DNA of 64,000 bases from JBCCTX01 sp965263105. GTDB lineage: Bacteria; Bacteroidota; Bacteroidia; J057. A program made the position numbers and the translations under genes. Location: positions 2,542,001-2,606,000 of the forward strand of contig CBDHGL010000003.1 in NCBI GenBank assembly GCA_965263105.1, read 5' to 3'. The notes below the pieces were generated by a model. The model made no database searches and was not told the origin of the DNA. It saw nothing but the letters and a program-made list of their open reading frames with translations. This document shows, piece after piece, positions 15,851 to 24,677 of this stretch (its first letter is position 1; each line of letters opens with the position of its first letter).

Positions 15851-16429
15851 CTACAGATACTCCCTAACATCTACCACTTGCATACCGCCATCTTTGGCAG
15901 CTTTTATCCCTGGGTCTCCATCTTCAAATACTTGGCAAAATTGGGGTTCCACGCCCATGTGCTCCGCACATTTAAGGAAGGTCTCAGGATGGGGTTTGTA
16001 GTGGGAAACGTCCTCCGAGGTTACGAGGATTTCAAAAAAGGAATCGATTTTTAATGTTTCGAGTAAAAAGGTGGCAATTTTGATGATTCCTCCCGTGCCG
16101 ACTGCCATAGGAAGTTTACCATGATAGGTGTGAACTATATCCACTACCGGTTGAATGGGTTGTACCTTATCTAATAGGTCTAAGAATATATCTTCCTTCT
16201 TCTCAGTTACCTCCCAGGGGTCCATCGTCAGGCCAAATTGTTCATTTAGATCTTCTAATATTTTAAAGGAAGGTACCCCTGCTGTGGCCCAGAATTGTTC
16301 ATCGGTGAAGGTAAAACCCTCCAATTTTCCGGTTTTTTTCCAAGCTTCTAAATGAATGGGCATGGTGTCAGCCAAAGTTCCATCTAAGTCGAAGATGAGG
16401 GCTTTTGTATCAGGAAAAATAGGAATCAT
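15851..16429 (-). CDS. HAD-superfamily phosphatase (beta-phosphoglucomutase/YqaB-like)
   Basis: A 192-residue cytoplasmic hydrolase. Motif I is FDLDGTLADTMP with the nucleophile Asp, motif II is GTGG, motif III is the Lys in HYKPHPETFLKCAE, and motif IV is FEDGDPGIKAAKDGG. A helical cap (about 20-80) follows motif I, as in the subfamily of beta-phosphoglucomutase and sugar-phosphate phosphatases. The substrate is unknown. The gene is an island within dispersed repeats. Confidence 0.85.
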   Translation of the reverse strand: MIPIFPDTKALIFDLDGTLADTMPIHLEAWKKTGKLEGFTFTDEQFWATAGVPSFKILEDLNEQFGLTMDPWEVTEKKEDIFLDLLDKVQPIQPVVDIVHTYHGKLPMAVGTGGIIKIATFLLETLKIDSFFEILVTSEDVSHYKPHPETFLKCAEHMGVEPQFCQVFEDGDPGIKAAKDGGMQVVDVREYL

Positions 16430-16443
16430 TGGGGGTAGGTAAA

Positions 16444-16546
16444 TTGGTTAAATGGGTTGATAGTCGACAGTCCACAGTTTGGGTTTAGAATAGGTAGGAG
16501 TACTTTTTCAAATTTCGACCATGGACCATCGACCATGGACCATTAA
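16444..16546. repeat. Dispersed GTCGACAGTCCACAG copy with CCATGGACCATCGACC words
   Basis: One array-like unit (GATAGTCGACAGTCCACAG near 16459) is followed by the palindromic words CGACCATGGACCATCGACC (about 16518-16545). It is the same family as the 51-bp array, here single copy, upstream of asd. Confidence 0.75.
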
Positions 16547-16640
16547 ACTTCCTAATCCTATTACCCATCCGCTAGGACCATCAACTGCTGGCCAATAAAC
16601 AACCTAAGCTTGAACTTTCTATAAAAAAACAACGAATTTT

Positions 16641-16674
16641 TTGTTAATCCGTTAAAAAAACTTCCCTACATTTG
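16641..16674 (+). promoter_or_regulatory. Bacteroidetes-type promoter of asd
   Basis: A -33 TTG (16641-16643) lies 23 bp before a -7 TACATTTG (16667-16674), an exact TAnnTTTG. This predicts a leader of about 35 nt before the asd ATG. Confidence 0.65.
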
Positions 16675-16714
16675 CCAGTCGAAAGATTTAAGAACCCGTA
16701 ATCAACGAAGAATC

Positions 16715-17707
16715 ATGAAAGTTGCAGTTGTCGGTGTAACCGGTTTAGTTGGTCAGGAAATGCTCCGCGTATTGGAAGAGGTGAATTTTCCCGTAACAGA
16801 ATTAGTCCCGGTGGCTTCTCCGCGTTCAGTAGGGAAGAAAGTTTCTTTTCAAGGGAAACAGCACACCGTTATCGGAATGCAGGATGGGATAGACGCAAGA
16901 GCAGATATAGCCATTTTTTCTGCTGGAGGATCTACGAGTAAGGAATTTGCCCCCAAATTTGCTGCAAAGGGAACGACCGTAATAGATAACTCTTCTGCCT
17001 GGCGGATGGACCCCCAAGTGCCGCTTGTGGTACCCGAAGTCAATATGGGTGCCATCCAGGCCGAGCATAAAATTATTGCCAATCCCAACTGTTCGACTAT
17101 CCAAATGGTAGTAGCCCTAGCTCCCCTTCATAAACGCTATGGAATCAAGCGCTTGGTAATTTCTACCTATCAAAGTGTTACGGGTACCGGGAAGGCAGCG
17201 GTGGATCAGTTGAAAGGTGAACGCGAAGGGAAAGAAGTAGAAAAGGTTTATCCAGTTTCGATCGACATGAATTGTATCCCTCATTGCGATATTTTCCTAG
17301 AAAATGACTATACCAAGGAAGAGATGAAGCTGGTGCATGAGACCCGGAAGATCCTGGGAGACGCTTCTATGAGAATTACGGCTACAGCCGTTCGCGTTCC
17401 CGTAGTTGGGGGACATTCTGAATCGGTGAATATCGAGTTTGAAAAACCCTTTGAAGTAGCAGATATTCGTTCCGAACTTTCGCAGGTGGAAGGCCTAGTC
17501 ATTATGGATAACCCTGAAAAGTTGGAATATCCTACCCTGAGGGATTCTCATGGGCGCAATGAAGTATTTGTCGGTCGTATTCGTCGAGATGAATCCCAAG
17601 AAAACACCTTGAATATGTGGATCGTAGCTGACAATCTCCGCAAAGGTGCAGCTACCAATGCGGTGCAAATTGCCCAGAAGTTGATCAAGGAAAAGGCAAC
17701 TGCTTAA
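16715..17707 (+). CDS. asd: Aspartate-semialdehyde dehydrogenase
   Basis: Reduces aspartyl-4-phosphate to the semialdehyde for lysine/diaminopimelate, threonine and methionine synthesis. The 330-residue protein has the NADP-binding start VAVVGVTGLVGQEML, the catalytic C126 in NPNCSTIQMV and catalytic H234 in VPVVGGHSESVNIEF. Length is normal for the bacterial type. The next gene begins 6 bp after the stop, so the two are probably cotranscribed. Confidence 0.96.
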   Translation: MKVAVVGVTGLVGQEMLRVLEEVNFPVTELVPVASPRSVGKKVSFQGKQHTVIGMQDGIDARADIAIFSAGGSTSKEFAPKFAAKGTTVIDNSSAWRMDPQVPLVVPEVNMGAIQAEHKIIANPNCSTIQMVVALAPLHKRYGIKRLVISTYQSVTGTGKAAVDQLKGEREGKEVEKVYPVSIDMNCIPHCDIFLENDYTKEEMKLVHETRKILGDASMRITATAVRVPVVGGHSESVNIEFEKPFEVADIRSELSQVEGLVIMDNPEKLEYPTLRDSHGRNEVFVGRIRRDESQENTLNMWIVADNLRKGAATNAVQIAQKLIKEKATA

Positions 17708-17713
17708 GAATAC

Positions 17714-17941
17714 ATGGAAGTATACACCCGCATGCAACTTGCTCTCCGCAACGGCCAAGACCGGGAGGAAATTTGGGTTGCCTACAAGGGGAAAATATAT
17801 GATGTAACCCACAGTCGTCATTGGCGCGATGGTCGGCATTACAAGCATTGGGCAGGACAAGATCTCACCGAAGAAATGGAGGATGCCCCCCATTCTGAGT
17901 CCGTTTTTTTTCGTATGGAACCTATCGGAACCTTGGAGTAG
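17714..17941 (+). CDS. Cytochrome b5-like heme/steroid-binding domain protein
   Basis: A 75-residue single domain with EIWVAYKGKIYDVTHSRHW, GRHYKHWAGQDLTEEM and APHSESVFFRM. The two His residues in GRHYKHWAGQ and APHSE sit where b5-like domains place axial heme ligands. No signal peptide or membrane segment, so it is cytoplasmic. It may carry electrons to an unidentified partner; the tight spacing to asd may be only transcriptional convenience. Confidence 0.82.
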   Translation: MEVYTRMQLALRNGQDREEIWVAYKGKIYDVTHSRHWRDGRHYKHWAGQDLTEEMEDAPHSESVFFRMEPIGTLE

Positions 17942-18218
17942 CCATTCTTCAAGAAAACCCCGAAAGACCCTCTCTTTTTCGCGAAAGACCCTCCTTGAAC
18001 TCATCGAACGATTACACCACCCTTACCAGAAATCGGAGAGAATGTCAGCTATCCTTCCGAGACGTCATTTGATCGGGGCTTACAGATATTTTCCGAAGGG
18101 GGCAAATCTATGCTGGAAGCCTGCAAAATTGAGGTCTATTAAGTAGTCTATTTATCTCCAACTGAATATATCAAAAAAGCGTATCTTCGAATTTGCTTTA
18201 TAAATACCCGTTCCTATC

Positions 18219-19199
18219 ATGAACCGAAGATCCTTTATTCACCATTCCTCCTGGGGAGCTACTGCCCTTTCCTTTCTCCCACTTCTTTCTGCCTGCAACA
18301 GCAATACTACCGGCGAAAAAAACCATCCAGATTTACCCGGATCAGATGATATGCCCAAAGAGAAACAATTATTGATCTCTCTGGCTCAATGGTCACTACA
18401 CCGGCAGATTGAAAAAAATGAAACCAATCCTTTGGAGTTTGCAGCTGTAGCCAAAGATAGCTATGGCATCGAAGCCGTTGAGTATGTCAATCAATTTTAC
18501 TCTGAGTTTGCTGAAAACGAAGCCTTTTGGCAGGGCATGAAAGAGCGTGCTGATGGGGCGGGAGTAAAGAGTTTGTTGATTATGGTCGATAATGAGGGCG
18601 ATTTAGGATCAGCTGATGACACCGAGAGACTTTTAGCTGTGGATAATCATAAAAAATGGGTAAACGCCGCCAAAATTCTAGGCTGTCACTCCATCCGTGT
18701 CAATGCCTTTGGGGCTGAAGAAGAAGCCTTATTTAGAGAGGCTCTTGCAGATGGAATGGGAAAGTTAGCCGAATATGCGGCTCAAGAAGACTTGAATGTT
18801 TTAATCGAAAATCATGGTTTGTATAGCTCCAATGCTGCACTCATCACTGATGTCATACAACAAGTCAATCTCCCCAATTTTGGAACCTTTCCTGACTTTG
18901 GAAATTGGTGCCAAAGCGCCAAATGGGGAAGCACCATGATTGAATGTGAGTCTAATTACGGCAATGAAAAAGGCGTGTCAGAATTTCTGCCTTATGCCAA
19001 GGCTGTTAGTGCCAAAGCCTATAACTTCGATGAGGAGGGAAATCAAACTCAGTTGGATTACCCTGCTTTGTTGAAGCTGGTCAAGGATTCTGAATATGAA
19101 GGGTATATTGGCATTGAATACGAAGGAGATAGCTTGAGTGAGTACGAAGGCATATTGGCTACCAAAGCTTTGATGGAGCGGGTTTGGACCGAGGTTTAA
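18219..19199 (+). CDS. Sugar-phosphate isomerase/epimerase-like TIM-barrel lipoprotein
   Basis: A 326-residue protein of the AP-endonuclease-2 / xylose-isomerase-like barrel family. The N-terminus MNRRSFIHHSSWGATALSF has an RR-like Tat motif and a lipobox (LLSAC) around residue 25, so it is an exported lipoprotein. The barrel includes VEYVNQFYSEF, HSIRVNAFG, VLIENHGLYSS, GTFPDFGNWC and YEGYIGIEYEGD, with Glu/Asp/His positions expected to bind a metal. Relatives are annotated as hydroxypyruvate isomerase or inositol catabolism enzymes; the true substrate is unknown. A TATCTTCG box lies about 25 bp upstream. Confidence 0.8.
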   Translation: MNRRSFIHHSSWGATALSFLPLLSACNSNTTGEKNHPDLPGSDDMPKEKQLLISLAQWSLHRQIEKNETNPLEFAAVAKDSYGIEAVEYVNQFYSEFAENEAFWQGMKERADGAGVKSLLIMVDNEGDLGSADDTERLLAVDNHKKWVNAAKILGCHSIRVNAFGAEEEALFREALADGMGKLAEYAAQEDLNVLIENHGLYSSNAALITDVIQQVNLPNFGTFPDFGNWCQSAKWGSTMIECESNYGNEKGVSEFLPYAKAVSAKAYNFDEEGNQTQLDYPALLKLVKDSEYEGYIGIEYEGDSLSEYEGILATKALMERVWTEV

Positions 19200-19242
19200 T
19201 GTCCCCTTTAAAGGATCCGGATTTGAGCCGGATTTTTGTTGT

Positions 19243-19453
19243 GTGGCAGTCGCTACGCGCCTGCGGAAAAGGATGCATACCCTTTTCTACAAATGTTCAA
19301 ATCGCTACGCGCTTTGCGGTACGGCGGGCATACAGGGGCAATAAGTTTTGGGCTATGGGAGAGAATTTCTCTTCCCTTGTAGCTCGTTAGGGATACATAG
19401 CTATGTAGAAATGGGATACGTCCCAAATAAGCAGGCGCGTAGCGACTGCCACC
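19243..19453. repeat. REP-like hairpin cluster (three imperfect palindromes)
   Basis: Hairpin 1 (19246-19264) reads GCAG-T-CGC-TAC-GCG-C-CTGC, preceded by GTG. Hairpin 2 (19298-19316) reads CAAA-T-CGC-TAC-GCG-C-TTTG. Hairpin 3 (19431-19449) is the inverse of hairpin 1, followed by C-ACC. The inner CGC/GCG stem, the T-C mismatch and the 3-nt loop are constant while the outer stem changes in a compensated way. Between them lie TACATAGCTATGTA (19394-19407) and GGGATACGTCCC palindromes. The layout resembles REP/BIME elements mobilised by RAYT transposases; none is present here. Confidence 0.75.
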
Positions 19454-19519
19454 TTCCCTGGAGCCCAATTCCAACCTTGGACTTCCTTTGGGGTCTTTTT
19501 GGGTAAACCCCGAACTGCT

Positions 19520-20611
19520 ATGGACTACAAAGGATTGTTCCTGTTGCTCCCTCTCTTAATGGGAGGATTTTTAGTGAGCCAGCCTTTATCAAAAAGCTAT
19601 ATCTGCCCTCCCTGCGATCTGCCCTGTGATACCCTTCACTTTGACGGTCCGGGTACTTGCCCAAGATGCCATATGACGTTAGTGAACGAAGAGCGGCATA
19701 TTCGGCAACAACAATTACTCATCAATGAGATTTCCCTGGACCTAGGTTCGGGGTATTTTATGGTGAATGGGGGGAAAGCGCATCTTTCCGATACTATCTG
19801 GGTACACTACCATATGCCCTCAAATTACCATGAGGATTCTCCCATTTTAATGGTGATTCCTGGAGCGGGACGCAACGGAGATAGCTATAGAGACGCTTGG
19901 AAGGAACTATCTGAGGAAAAGGGGGTATTGATTTTGTCTCCCGAATTCCCTGAGCGTATGTATCCCTTTGATAAATATCATTTAGGAGGGTTGGTTAGTT
20001 TGGGAAATTTGCAGGAGGCAATAACCTATGAAAAGAATAGCAACCGCGTTTACCTGGATGAATCCCAGTGGGAGGTAGTGGTGAGTGCCGAAAGAGAGAA
20101 ATGGCTTTTCTCAGACTTCGACCGAATATTTGACTTAGTAGTAGTAGAACTTTCTGGCAAACAAGGTGGTTACGACATATTTGGGCATTCGGCTGGGGGC
20201 CAAATTCTTCATCGCATGGCCCTCTTCTATCCAGAAAGCAAAGCCAAGCGAATTGTTGCGGGTAATTCCGGCTTTTACACCCTGCCTTCAACTGATTTTT
20301 CCATGCCTTTAGGCATAAAGGGAAGTATCTTGACTGAGGAAGATATGGAAGAGAGCTTTTCTAAGAATTTAGTCGTTTTGGTTGGAGAATTAGATAATGA
20401 CAAGGAGACAGGAGGTACCCTGTTGAGAAGTCCTAGTGTAGACCGACAAGGCCTTCATCGATTGGCGAGAGCAAAATTCTTTATACAGCAGGCCCAAACA
20501 CAGGCTAAAGCACTTGGATTCGACCTAAACTGGGAATTACAAGTAGTTCCTGGTGTAGGACATAATCAGCGAAAAATGGCTAAGGCCGCTGCAAAATATT
20601 TATACCCTTAA
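19520..20611 (+). CDS. Alpha/beta hydrolase with N-terminal metal-binding CxxC domain
   Basis: About 363 residues from the ATG at 19520, preferred to a TTG seven codons upstream because the hydrophobic signal segment (LFLLLPLLMGGFLVSQ) starts there. Residues 28-62 carry YICPPCDLPC and GTCPRCHMTLV, like the heavy-metal-binding domain of copper-efflux proteins. The rest is an alpha/beta hydrolase: MVIPGAGRNGDSY, nucleophile Ser in IFGHSAGGQILHRM, an acidic VGELDNDKETGG and His in VPGVGHNQRKMA. Extracytoplasmic; substrate unknown. Joining of the two modules is unusual. Confidence 0.72.
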   Translation: MDYKGLFLLLPLLMGGFLVSQPLSKSYICPPCDLPCDTLHFDGPGTCPRCHMTLVNEERHIRQQQLLINEISLDLGSGYFMVNGGKAHLSDTIWVHYHMPSNYHEDSPILMVIPGAGRNGDSYRDAWKELSEEKGVLILSPEFPERMYPFDKYHLGGLVSLGNLQEAITYEKNSNRVYLDESQWEVVVSAEREKWLFSDFDRIFDLVVVELSGKQGGYDIFGHSAGGQILHRMALFYPESKAKRIVAGNSGFYTLPSTDFSMPLGIKGSILTEEDMEESFSKNLVVLVGELDNDKETGGTLLRSPSVDRQGLHRLARAKFFIQQAQTQAKALGFDLNWELQVVPGVGHNQRKMAKAAAKYLYP

Positions 20612-20625
20612 ATTATCTCTATGAA

Positions 20626-20657
20626 TTTGCCCCCCAACTTTCCTGTGCCTACTTTCG
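20626..20657 (+). promoter_or_regulatory. Candidate promoter very close to the MFS start codon
   Basis: TTTG (20626-20629), 20 bp, TACTTTCG (20650-20657; one mismatch to TAnnTTTG). The ATG follows after only 3 bp, so the message would be nearly leaderless. Confidence 0.45.
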
Positions 20658-20660
20658 CGC

Positions 20661-21839
20661 ATGCAATCCACGGCAGTTCGACTGTACACCCCAGCCTTTT
20701 TGTTGTTGTGTTTGAGTAATGTGCTTTTTGCGGGTAGTTTCAGTATGATTATCCCCGAATTACCTCAGCACCTGAGCAAAATGGGGGGGGATGCCTACAA
20801 AGGCTTGATTATTGCTCTATTCACCCTTTCTGCGGGTATTTCCCGACCTTTCAGCGGAAAGCTGGCAGATACTGTCGGGAGAATGCCCCTGATGATCTTT
20901 GGAACCCTGGTCTGTGTATTTTGCAGTTTTCTGTACCCTTTCCTCACTACCATTTTTGGCTTCCTGGCCCTCCGCTTTTTTCACGGCTTTTCTACAGGGT
21001 TTAAGCCCACGGCGGCCACAGCCTATATAGCCGATATCGTCCCTATCAGCCGTAGGGGAGAAGCCATGGGTATTATGGGAGTCAGCTTTAACATAGGCGC
21101 TTCCATGTTCCCTCCTATCGGGAGCTATTTGACCTTACAGATTGGCATAAACGCTATGTTTTATGTGTCTTCCTTCCTGGCCTTGGTCTCCATCTTGATA
21201 TTGATGGGACTCAAAGAAACCCTCCCCAATACCCAGCGTTTTTCTCCCGCATTATTAAAGCTAAAGCCCAAAGATATTATAGAACCTCGGGCTCTCCCCA
21301 TTGCCTTTGTTACCGCCTTTGTTTACATGGTTTTTGGGGTTTTATTGACCATTTCCCCCGATCAATCTGAATATCTGGGCTTGGAAAACAAAGGCCTTTT
21401 GTTTACGAGTTTAACCCTCTTTACCCTGGTTTCTCGCTTGGTGGCAGGGCGACTATCAGATAAGTATGGGAGAATTCCCATTATCAAGGTGTCTTTGACT
21501 TGCTTGGTCCTTTCTTTAATCTATATGGGCATGGCAGACAGTGCAACTCATCTCTTACTCGCCTCTGGTGCCATAGGCTTTTCTACAGGAATTGCCTCTC
21601 CGGCTATTTTCGCTTGGGTGATCGATATAGCTCCAGAAGATAGGAGGGGGCGCTACATGGCCACGGTGTATATAGCCCTTGAATTCGGCATTGGCGCCGG
21701 CGCCCTATATTCCGCCTGGATATACAACAACAACCCCGCAAATTACGGAATGGCCTTCTACTTAACTGCATTCTTTACGTTTATTACCACCTTATACATA
21801 ATGTATTTTGGTAGAAAACAAAAAAGGGATGAAGCCTAA
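20661..21839 (+). CDS. Major facilitator superfamily transporter
   Basis: A 392-residue inner-membrane carrier with 12 predicted helices. Typical MFS signatures are the loop 2-3 motif GKLADTVGRMPLM, the repeated loop 8-9 motif GRLSDKYGRIPII, and FFHGFSTGFKPTAATAYIAD in helix 4. Related proteins are drug or metabolite exporters; the substrate cannot be read from the sequence. Its 3' end overlaps the next gene by 11 bp, so the pair is translationally coupled. Confidence 0.9.
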   Translation: MQSTAVRLYTPAFLLLCLSNVLFAGSFSMIIPELPQHLSKMGGDAYKGLIIALFTLSAGISRPFSGKLADTVGRMPLMIFGTLVCVFCSFLYPFLTTIFGFLALRFFHGFSTGFKPTAATAYIADIVPISRRGEAMGIMGVSFNIGASMFPPIGSYLTLQIGINAMFYVSSFLALVSILILMGLKETLPNTQRFSPALLKLKPKDIIEPRALPIAFVTAFVYMVFGVLLTISPDQSEYLGLENKGLLFTSLTLFTLVSRLVAGRLSDKYGRIPIIKVSLTCLVLSLIYMGMADSATHLLLASGAIGFSTGIASPAIFAWVIDIAPEDRRGRYMATVYIALEFGIGAGALYSAWIYNNNPANYGMAFYLTAFFTFITTLYIMYFGRKQKRDEA

Positions 21840-22611
21840 AAAGTCCTATATCATCTGGTTTACCCAAAGATCTGGGAGCACCTATCTATGTGAGCTGCTA
21901 AAAGCTACTGGACATCTTGGCGCACCTGGTGAAATATTGAATATCCCCCTAGATACGAACTTGAGTAAAACCTATGATAGCTCTTCTTATGAGGAATTGG
22001 TTCAAAAGCTTTGGCGGGAAGGCAGTAGTCCAAATGGCGTGTTTGGGATAAAATTCTCTATTTTCTTTGATTTATGGGATCAGCTCAGAACGGAGATTTA
22101 TCAGATGAAAGGAGAAGAGTTTAAGGGGACTCCTTATAAGGGAGATTTTTTGTGGGACATCTTTCCCAACTGTCAGCATATATACCTCACGAGAAGGAAT
22201 AAGATACGACAGGTAGTTTCCTGGTGGAAGGCTATTCAGAATGGGGTATGGCATCTCAAAGAGGAAAGTAAGCCTGTGGAGGAAGCATTTTATGAATCCC
22301 ATTACAATGTAGATGCCCTGAACCATTTGCTAAAGGAAATTGACTTGAAAGAGAGTGCCACAGAGGATTTTTTCGTTCAAAATAAGCTTCAGCCTTTTTC
22401 CATCGTATATGAAGATTTGGTAAGGGACCCGGCGGGGACAGTTGGACGAATCATAGATTTTTTGGGAATGGAAGGAGAATTGGCAGAGGTTAATGTCCCT
22501 ACCTTACTCCAAAGTCAACCTCTGTATAAAACCTCGAATGAGTCTGATGAGGTTTGGGTAAAGCGCTTTAGAGAAGACTTACAGAAAGGTTGGGATAAAA
22601 AAGTGTGGTAG
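21829..22611 (+). CDS. Stf0-type sulfotransferase
   Basis: About 260 residues from the ATG at 21829, chosen over an upstream TTG because the conserved first strand follows (YIIWFTQRSGSTYLCELL). That strand-loop binds the 5'-phosphosulfate of PAPS. GAPGEILN, GVFGIKFS and YLTRRNKIRQVVSWWKA are further Stf0 motifs, the Arg/Ser region binding the 3'-phosphate. Mycobacterial Stf0 sulfates trehalose; the acceptor here is unknown. Coupling to the MFS gene suggests that a sulfated product or its precursor is transported. Confidence 0.86.
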   Translation: MKPKKSYIIWFTQRSGSTYLCELLKATGHLGAPGEILNIPLDTNLSKTYDSSSYEELVQKLWREGSSPNGVFGIKFSIFFDLWDQLRTEIYQMKGEEFKGTPYKGDFLWDIFPNCQHIYLTRRNKIRQVVSWWKAIQNGVWHLKEESKPVEEAFYESHYNVDALNHLLKEIDLKESATEDFFVQNKLQPFSIVYEDLVRDPAGTVGRIIDFLGMEGELAEVNVPTLLQSQPLYKTSNESDEVWVKRFREDLQKGWDKKVW

Positions 22612-22765
22612 TTTGCAACCGAATTTCATTTTTGGAGTAAAAGAAACTGATATACTAACAACTACTGGAGGACGCTAGATTATAAGTTACCCCCCTCTAA
22701 ACCGGCTGAAAATACCATCCCCCCTTCAGTTTTCTGTTTATTTATTCACTTATAACCCCCCTACG

Positions 22766-23194
22766 ATGAAACATCTATTTATCGGCCTTATCGCTTTTTT
22801 TGCCTGCTTATCAGGAATACAGGCCCAATCTGAATCCTCAGACTTTAAGCAAGTAGTAAAAACCCTCAACTACTACCTGGACGGAGGAACCAACAATGAT
22901 TTTGAAACTTTGAGGAAGGCCTTTCACGAAACAGCTACCATGAAATATGTAGCTGATGGCTACAAAGAAGTCAACGCTATTGAGTTCTTCCAAAAGGGGA
23001 TGAAGCCTGGCCCTAAGCAAAATCGGGAGACGCGGATTGTAGATGTCCATGTCCACGGAAATGCCGCCAATGCCCGATTGGAGATTGAGTATCCGACCTT
23101 TACCTTTTACGATTTTATGAATCTGTTAAAGGTGGATGGAGAATGGAAGATTGTGAGTAAGATTTTCCATCGGAAGGCGCACGAAGTGGAGTAG
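22766..23194 (+). CDS. Secreted NTF2-like (lumazine-binding-type) protein
   Basis: A 142-residue protein with a signal peptide (MKHLFIGLIAFFACLSGIQAQ) and an NTF2-like cone fold: VVKTLNYYLDGGTNNDFETLRKAF, FHETATMKYVADG, ARLEIEYPTFTFYDFMNLLKVDGEWKIVSKIF. This is the putative lumazine-binding family common in Bacteroidetes. No catalytic residues are certain; the function is unknown. Confidence 0.8.
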   Translation: MKHLFIGLIAFFACLSGIQAQSESSDFKQVVKTLNYYLDGGTNNDFETLRKAFHETATMKYVADGYKEVNAIEFFQKGMKPGPKQNRETRIVDVHVHGNAANARLEIEYPTFTFYDFMNLLKVDGEWKIVSKIFHRKAHEVE

Positions 23195-23230
23195 CGGAGA
23201 GACGCTTCCCACTTCTATCCCTTGTCAATT

Positions 23231-23316
23231 TGAATACAGAGGCGCAGAGTTTTTAGGCTTCATTTGCAGCTAGGAGTTGATAAGTTGAACACGGAGGCAC
23301 TAAGACACGGAGTTTT
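23231..23316 (+). repeat. Dispersed ACGGAGGCAC-type repeat, two copies
   Basis: GAATACAGAGGCGCAGAG (about 23232-23249) and GAACACGGAGGCACTAAG (about 23286-23303) are near copies of each other and of the words at 13591-13619. They lie in the 218-bp gap before ywbE, where nothing else is evident. Confidence 0.55.
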
Positions 23317-23412
23317 AAGTTGCTATACCAACTATCTTTTCTGCGTTTGACATTTCGCACATGCAGCAATGGACATGGATAAGATATAATAATTCTTTAT
23401 TTTCGGTTCTCT

Positions 23413-23619
23413 ATGCAGGAAGGCACACAAAGGTCCACCATTAAAATTGGCCAGGAAGTATCCATCGTCCTCAAACAGGATCAACAATCGGGAAAGTTGA
23501 CCGATGGCATCGTCAAACGCATTCTGACCAAATCTGCTACCCATCCCCATGGCATTAAGGTCATGTTGGAATCGGGGGAAGTAGGTCGGGTAAAAAAAAT
23601 ACATTCAGATGAAGATTGA
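23413..23619 (+). CDS. ywbE: YwbE family protein
   Basis: A 68-residue cytoplasmic protein matching the small DUF2196/YwbE family: IKIGQEVSIVLKQDQQSGKL, TDGIVKRILTKSATHPHGIKV, and VGRVKKIH. It has a beta-rich, KOW-like appearance. No biochemical function is established. It overlaps the next gene by 11 bp. Confidence 0.88.
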   Translation: MQEGTQRSTIKIGQEVSIVLKQDQQSGKLTDGIVKRILTKSATHPHGIKVMLESGEVGRVKKIHSDED

Positions 23620-23998
23620 GCACCTAGCCATATGGGTCAAAGACCTAGAATTGATGCGCAGTTTCTACGAAACCTATTTTCATGCAAAGTCAGGGGAGAA
23701 ATACCGGAATGACAAGAAGAACTTCGAATCCTATTTCCTAAGCTTTGGAGAAGGGCCTCGGCTAGAACTGATGCATCGACCGGATATTTTGGGAAATTCG
23801 GAGTTTCCTGGGCAAGAGTTCTTGGGGCTAACGCATTTGGCTATTTCCGTGGGATCTAAAGAGAAAGTTGATTCTTTGACCGAAGATCTGCGCCAAGCTC
23901 AATTTTCGGTGGTGGGAGAACCTCGTACCACTGGCGATGGCTACTATGAAAGCGTAGTACTCGATCCAGAGGGGAATCGGATAGAGATTACTGTTTAA
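23609..23998 (+). CDS. VOC/glyoxalase-family protein
   Basis: A 129-residue two-module VOC fold: MKIEHLAIWVKDLELMRSFY with the first metal His, PRLELMHRP with the first-module Glu, GLTHLAISVGSKEKVDSL with the second His, and VVLDPEGNRIEIT with the second Glu. The four metal-ligand positions are all filled, so it may be an active metal-dependent lyase, isomerase or dioxygenase. Overlap with ywbE suggests coupling. Confidence 0.88.
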   Translation: MKIEHLAIWVKDLELMRSFYETYFHAKSGEKYRNDKKNFESYFLSFGEGPRLELMHRPDILGNSEFPGQEFLGLTHLAISVGSKEKVDSLTEDLRQAQFSVVGEPRTTGDGYYESVVLDPEGNRIEITV

Positions 23999-24009
23999 GC
24001 GCCCATTTT

Positions 24010-24618
24010 ATGGATAAGGATTTACAAAGACCCCAATTTTCTTCCATTAGTTCGGGGGCGGAGTTTAACCGCTGGTATTGGCTGAAGAAGGAAATGCAAG
24101 GAATCTGTAAGCAACTTGGCCTACCCACTACGGGGAGCAAATTTGAACTGCGTGACCGTATCATGTATGCCTTAGATAACGAGGGGCAGCTTTTGTCAAG
24201 AAAAGTCCCGACAATAAGCTCGCGCTTTGACTGGAAAAATGAAGAACTCACCCCAGATACCCTGATTACCGATAACATTTCCTTTGGCCAAAATTTACGT
24301 GAATTTATGAAGGGCCATCTTGGAAAGCATTTTTCCTTCAATACCCAGTTTATGGCCTGGGCTAAGGAAAATCCAGGAAGGTCTTTACAAGAAGCGATTG
24401 ACAAATGGCAGGAGTTGGAACGGCAGAAGAAGGACCCGAATTACCGAAGCGCTATTGCAGATCACAATATGTACAATCAATACTTACGAGATATCATGGA
24501 TGCCCATCCAGATCTTTCCATGCAGGAGGTCCGAAAATGTTGGGAACGGAAACGGCGCTTACCTACCAACACAGGTTTTATCCGCTTTGAGCCCCAGGAT
24601 CTGGATTTTCTTTCCTGA
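24010..24618 (+). CDS. SAP domain / DUF6434 protein
   Basis: A 202-residue cytoplasmic protein. The N-terminus (about 15-60) is SAP-like: YWLKKEMQGICKQLGLPTTG, then SKFELRDRIMYALDN. The following part from RFDWKNEELTPDTLITD to the C-terminus (NIREFMK-like and LQEAIDKWQEL helices) matches the DUF6434 layout. SAP domains bind DNA, so a nucleoid or repair role is possible but unproved. It lies 11 bp after the VOC gene and is probably the third gene of that operon. Confidence 0.75.
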   Translation: MDKDLQRPQFSSISSGAEFNRWYWLKKEMQGICKQLGLPTTGSKFELRDRIMYALDNEGQLLSRKVPTISSRFDWKNEELTPDTLITDNISFGQNLREFMKGHLGKHFSFNTQFMAWAKENPGRSLQEAIDKWQELERQKKDPNYRSAIADHNMYNQYLRDIMDAHPDLSMQEVRKCWERKRRLPTNTGFIRFEPQDLDFLS

Positions 24619-24677
24619 AAAGTAGAAAAATGTGCTTATCTTCACTTGAACCAACCCAATACTTTACTAGTGGCATC

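Noticed and set aside
17495..18004. 169-codon minus-strand frame overlapping asd and the cytochrome b5-like gene
   Set aside because: It is antisense to two well-supported genes and its product has no recognisable features.
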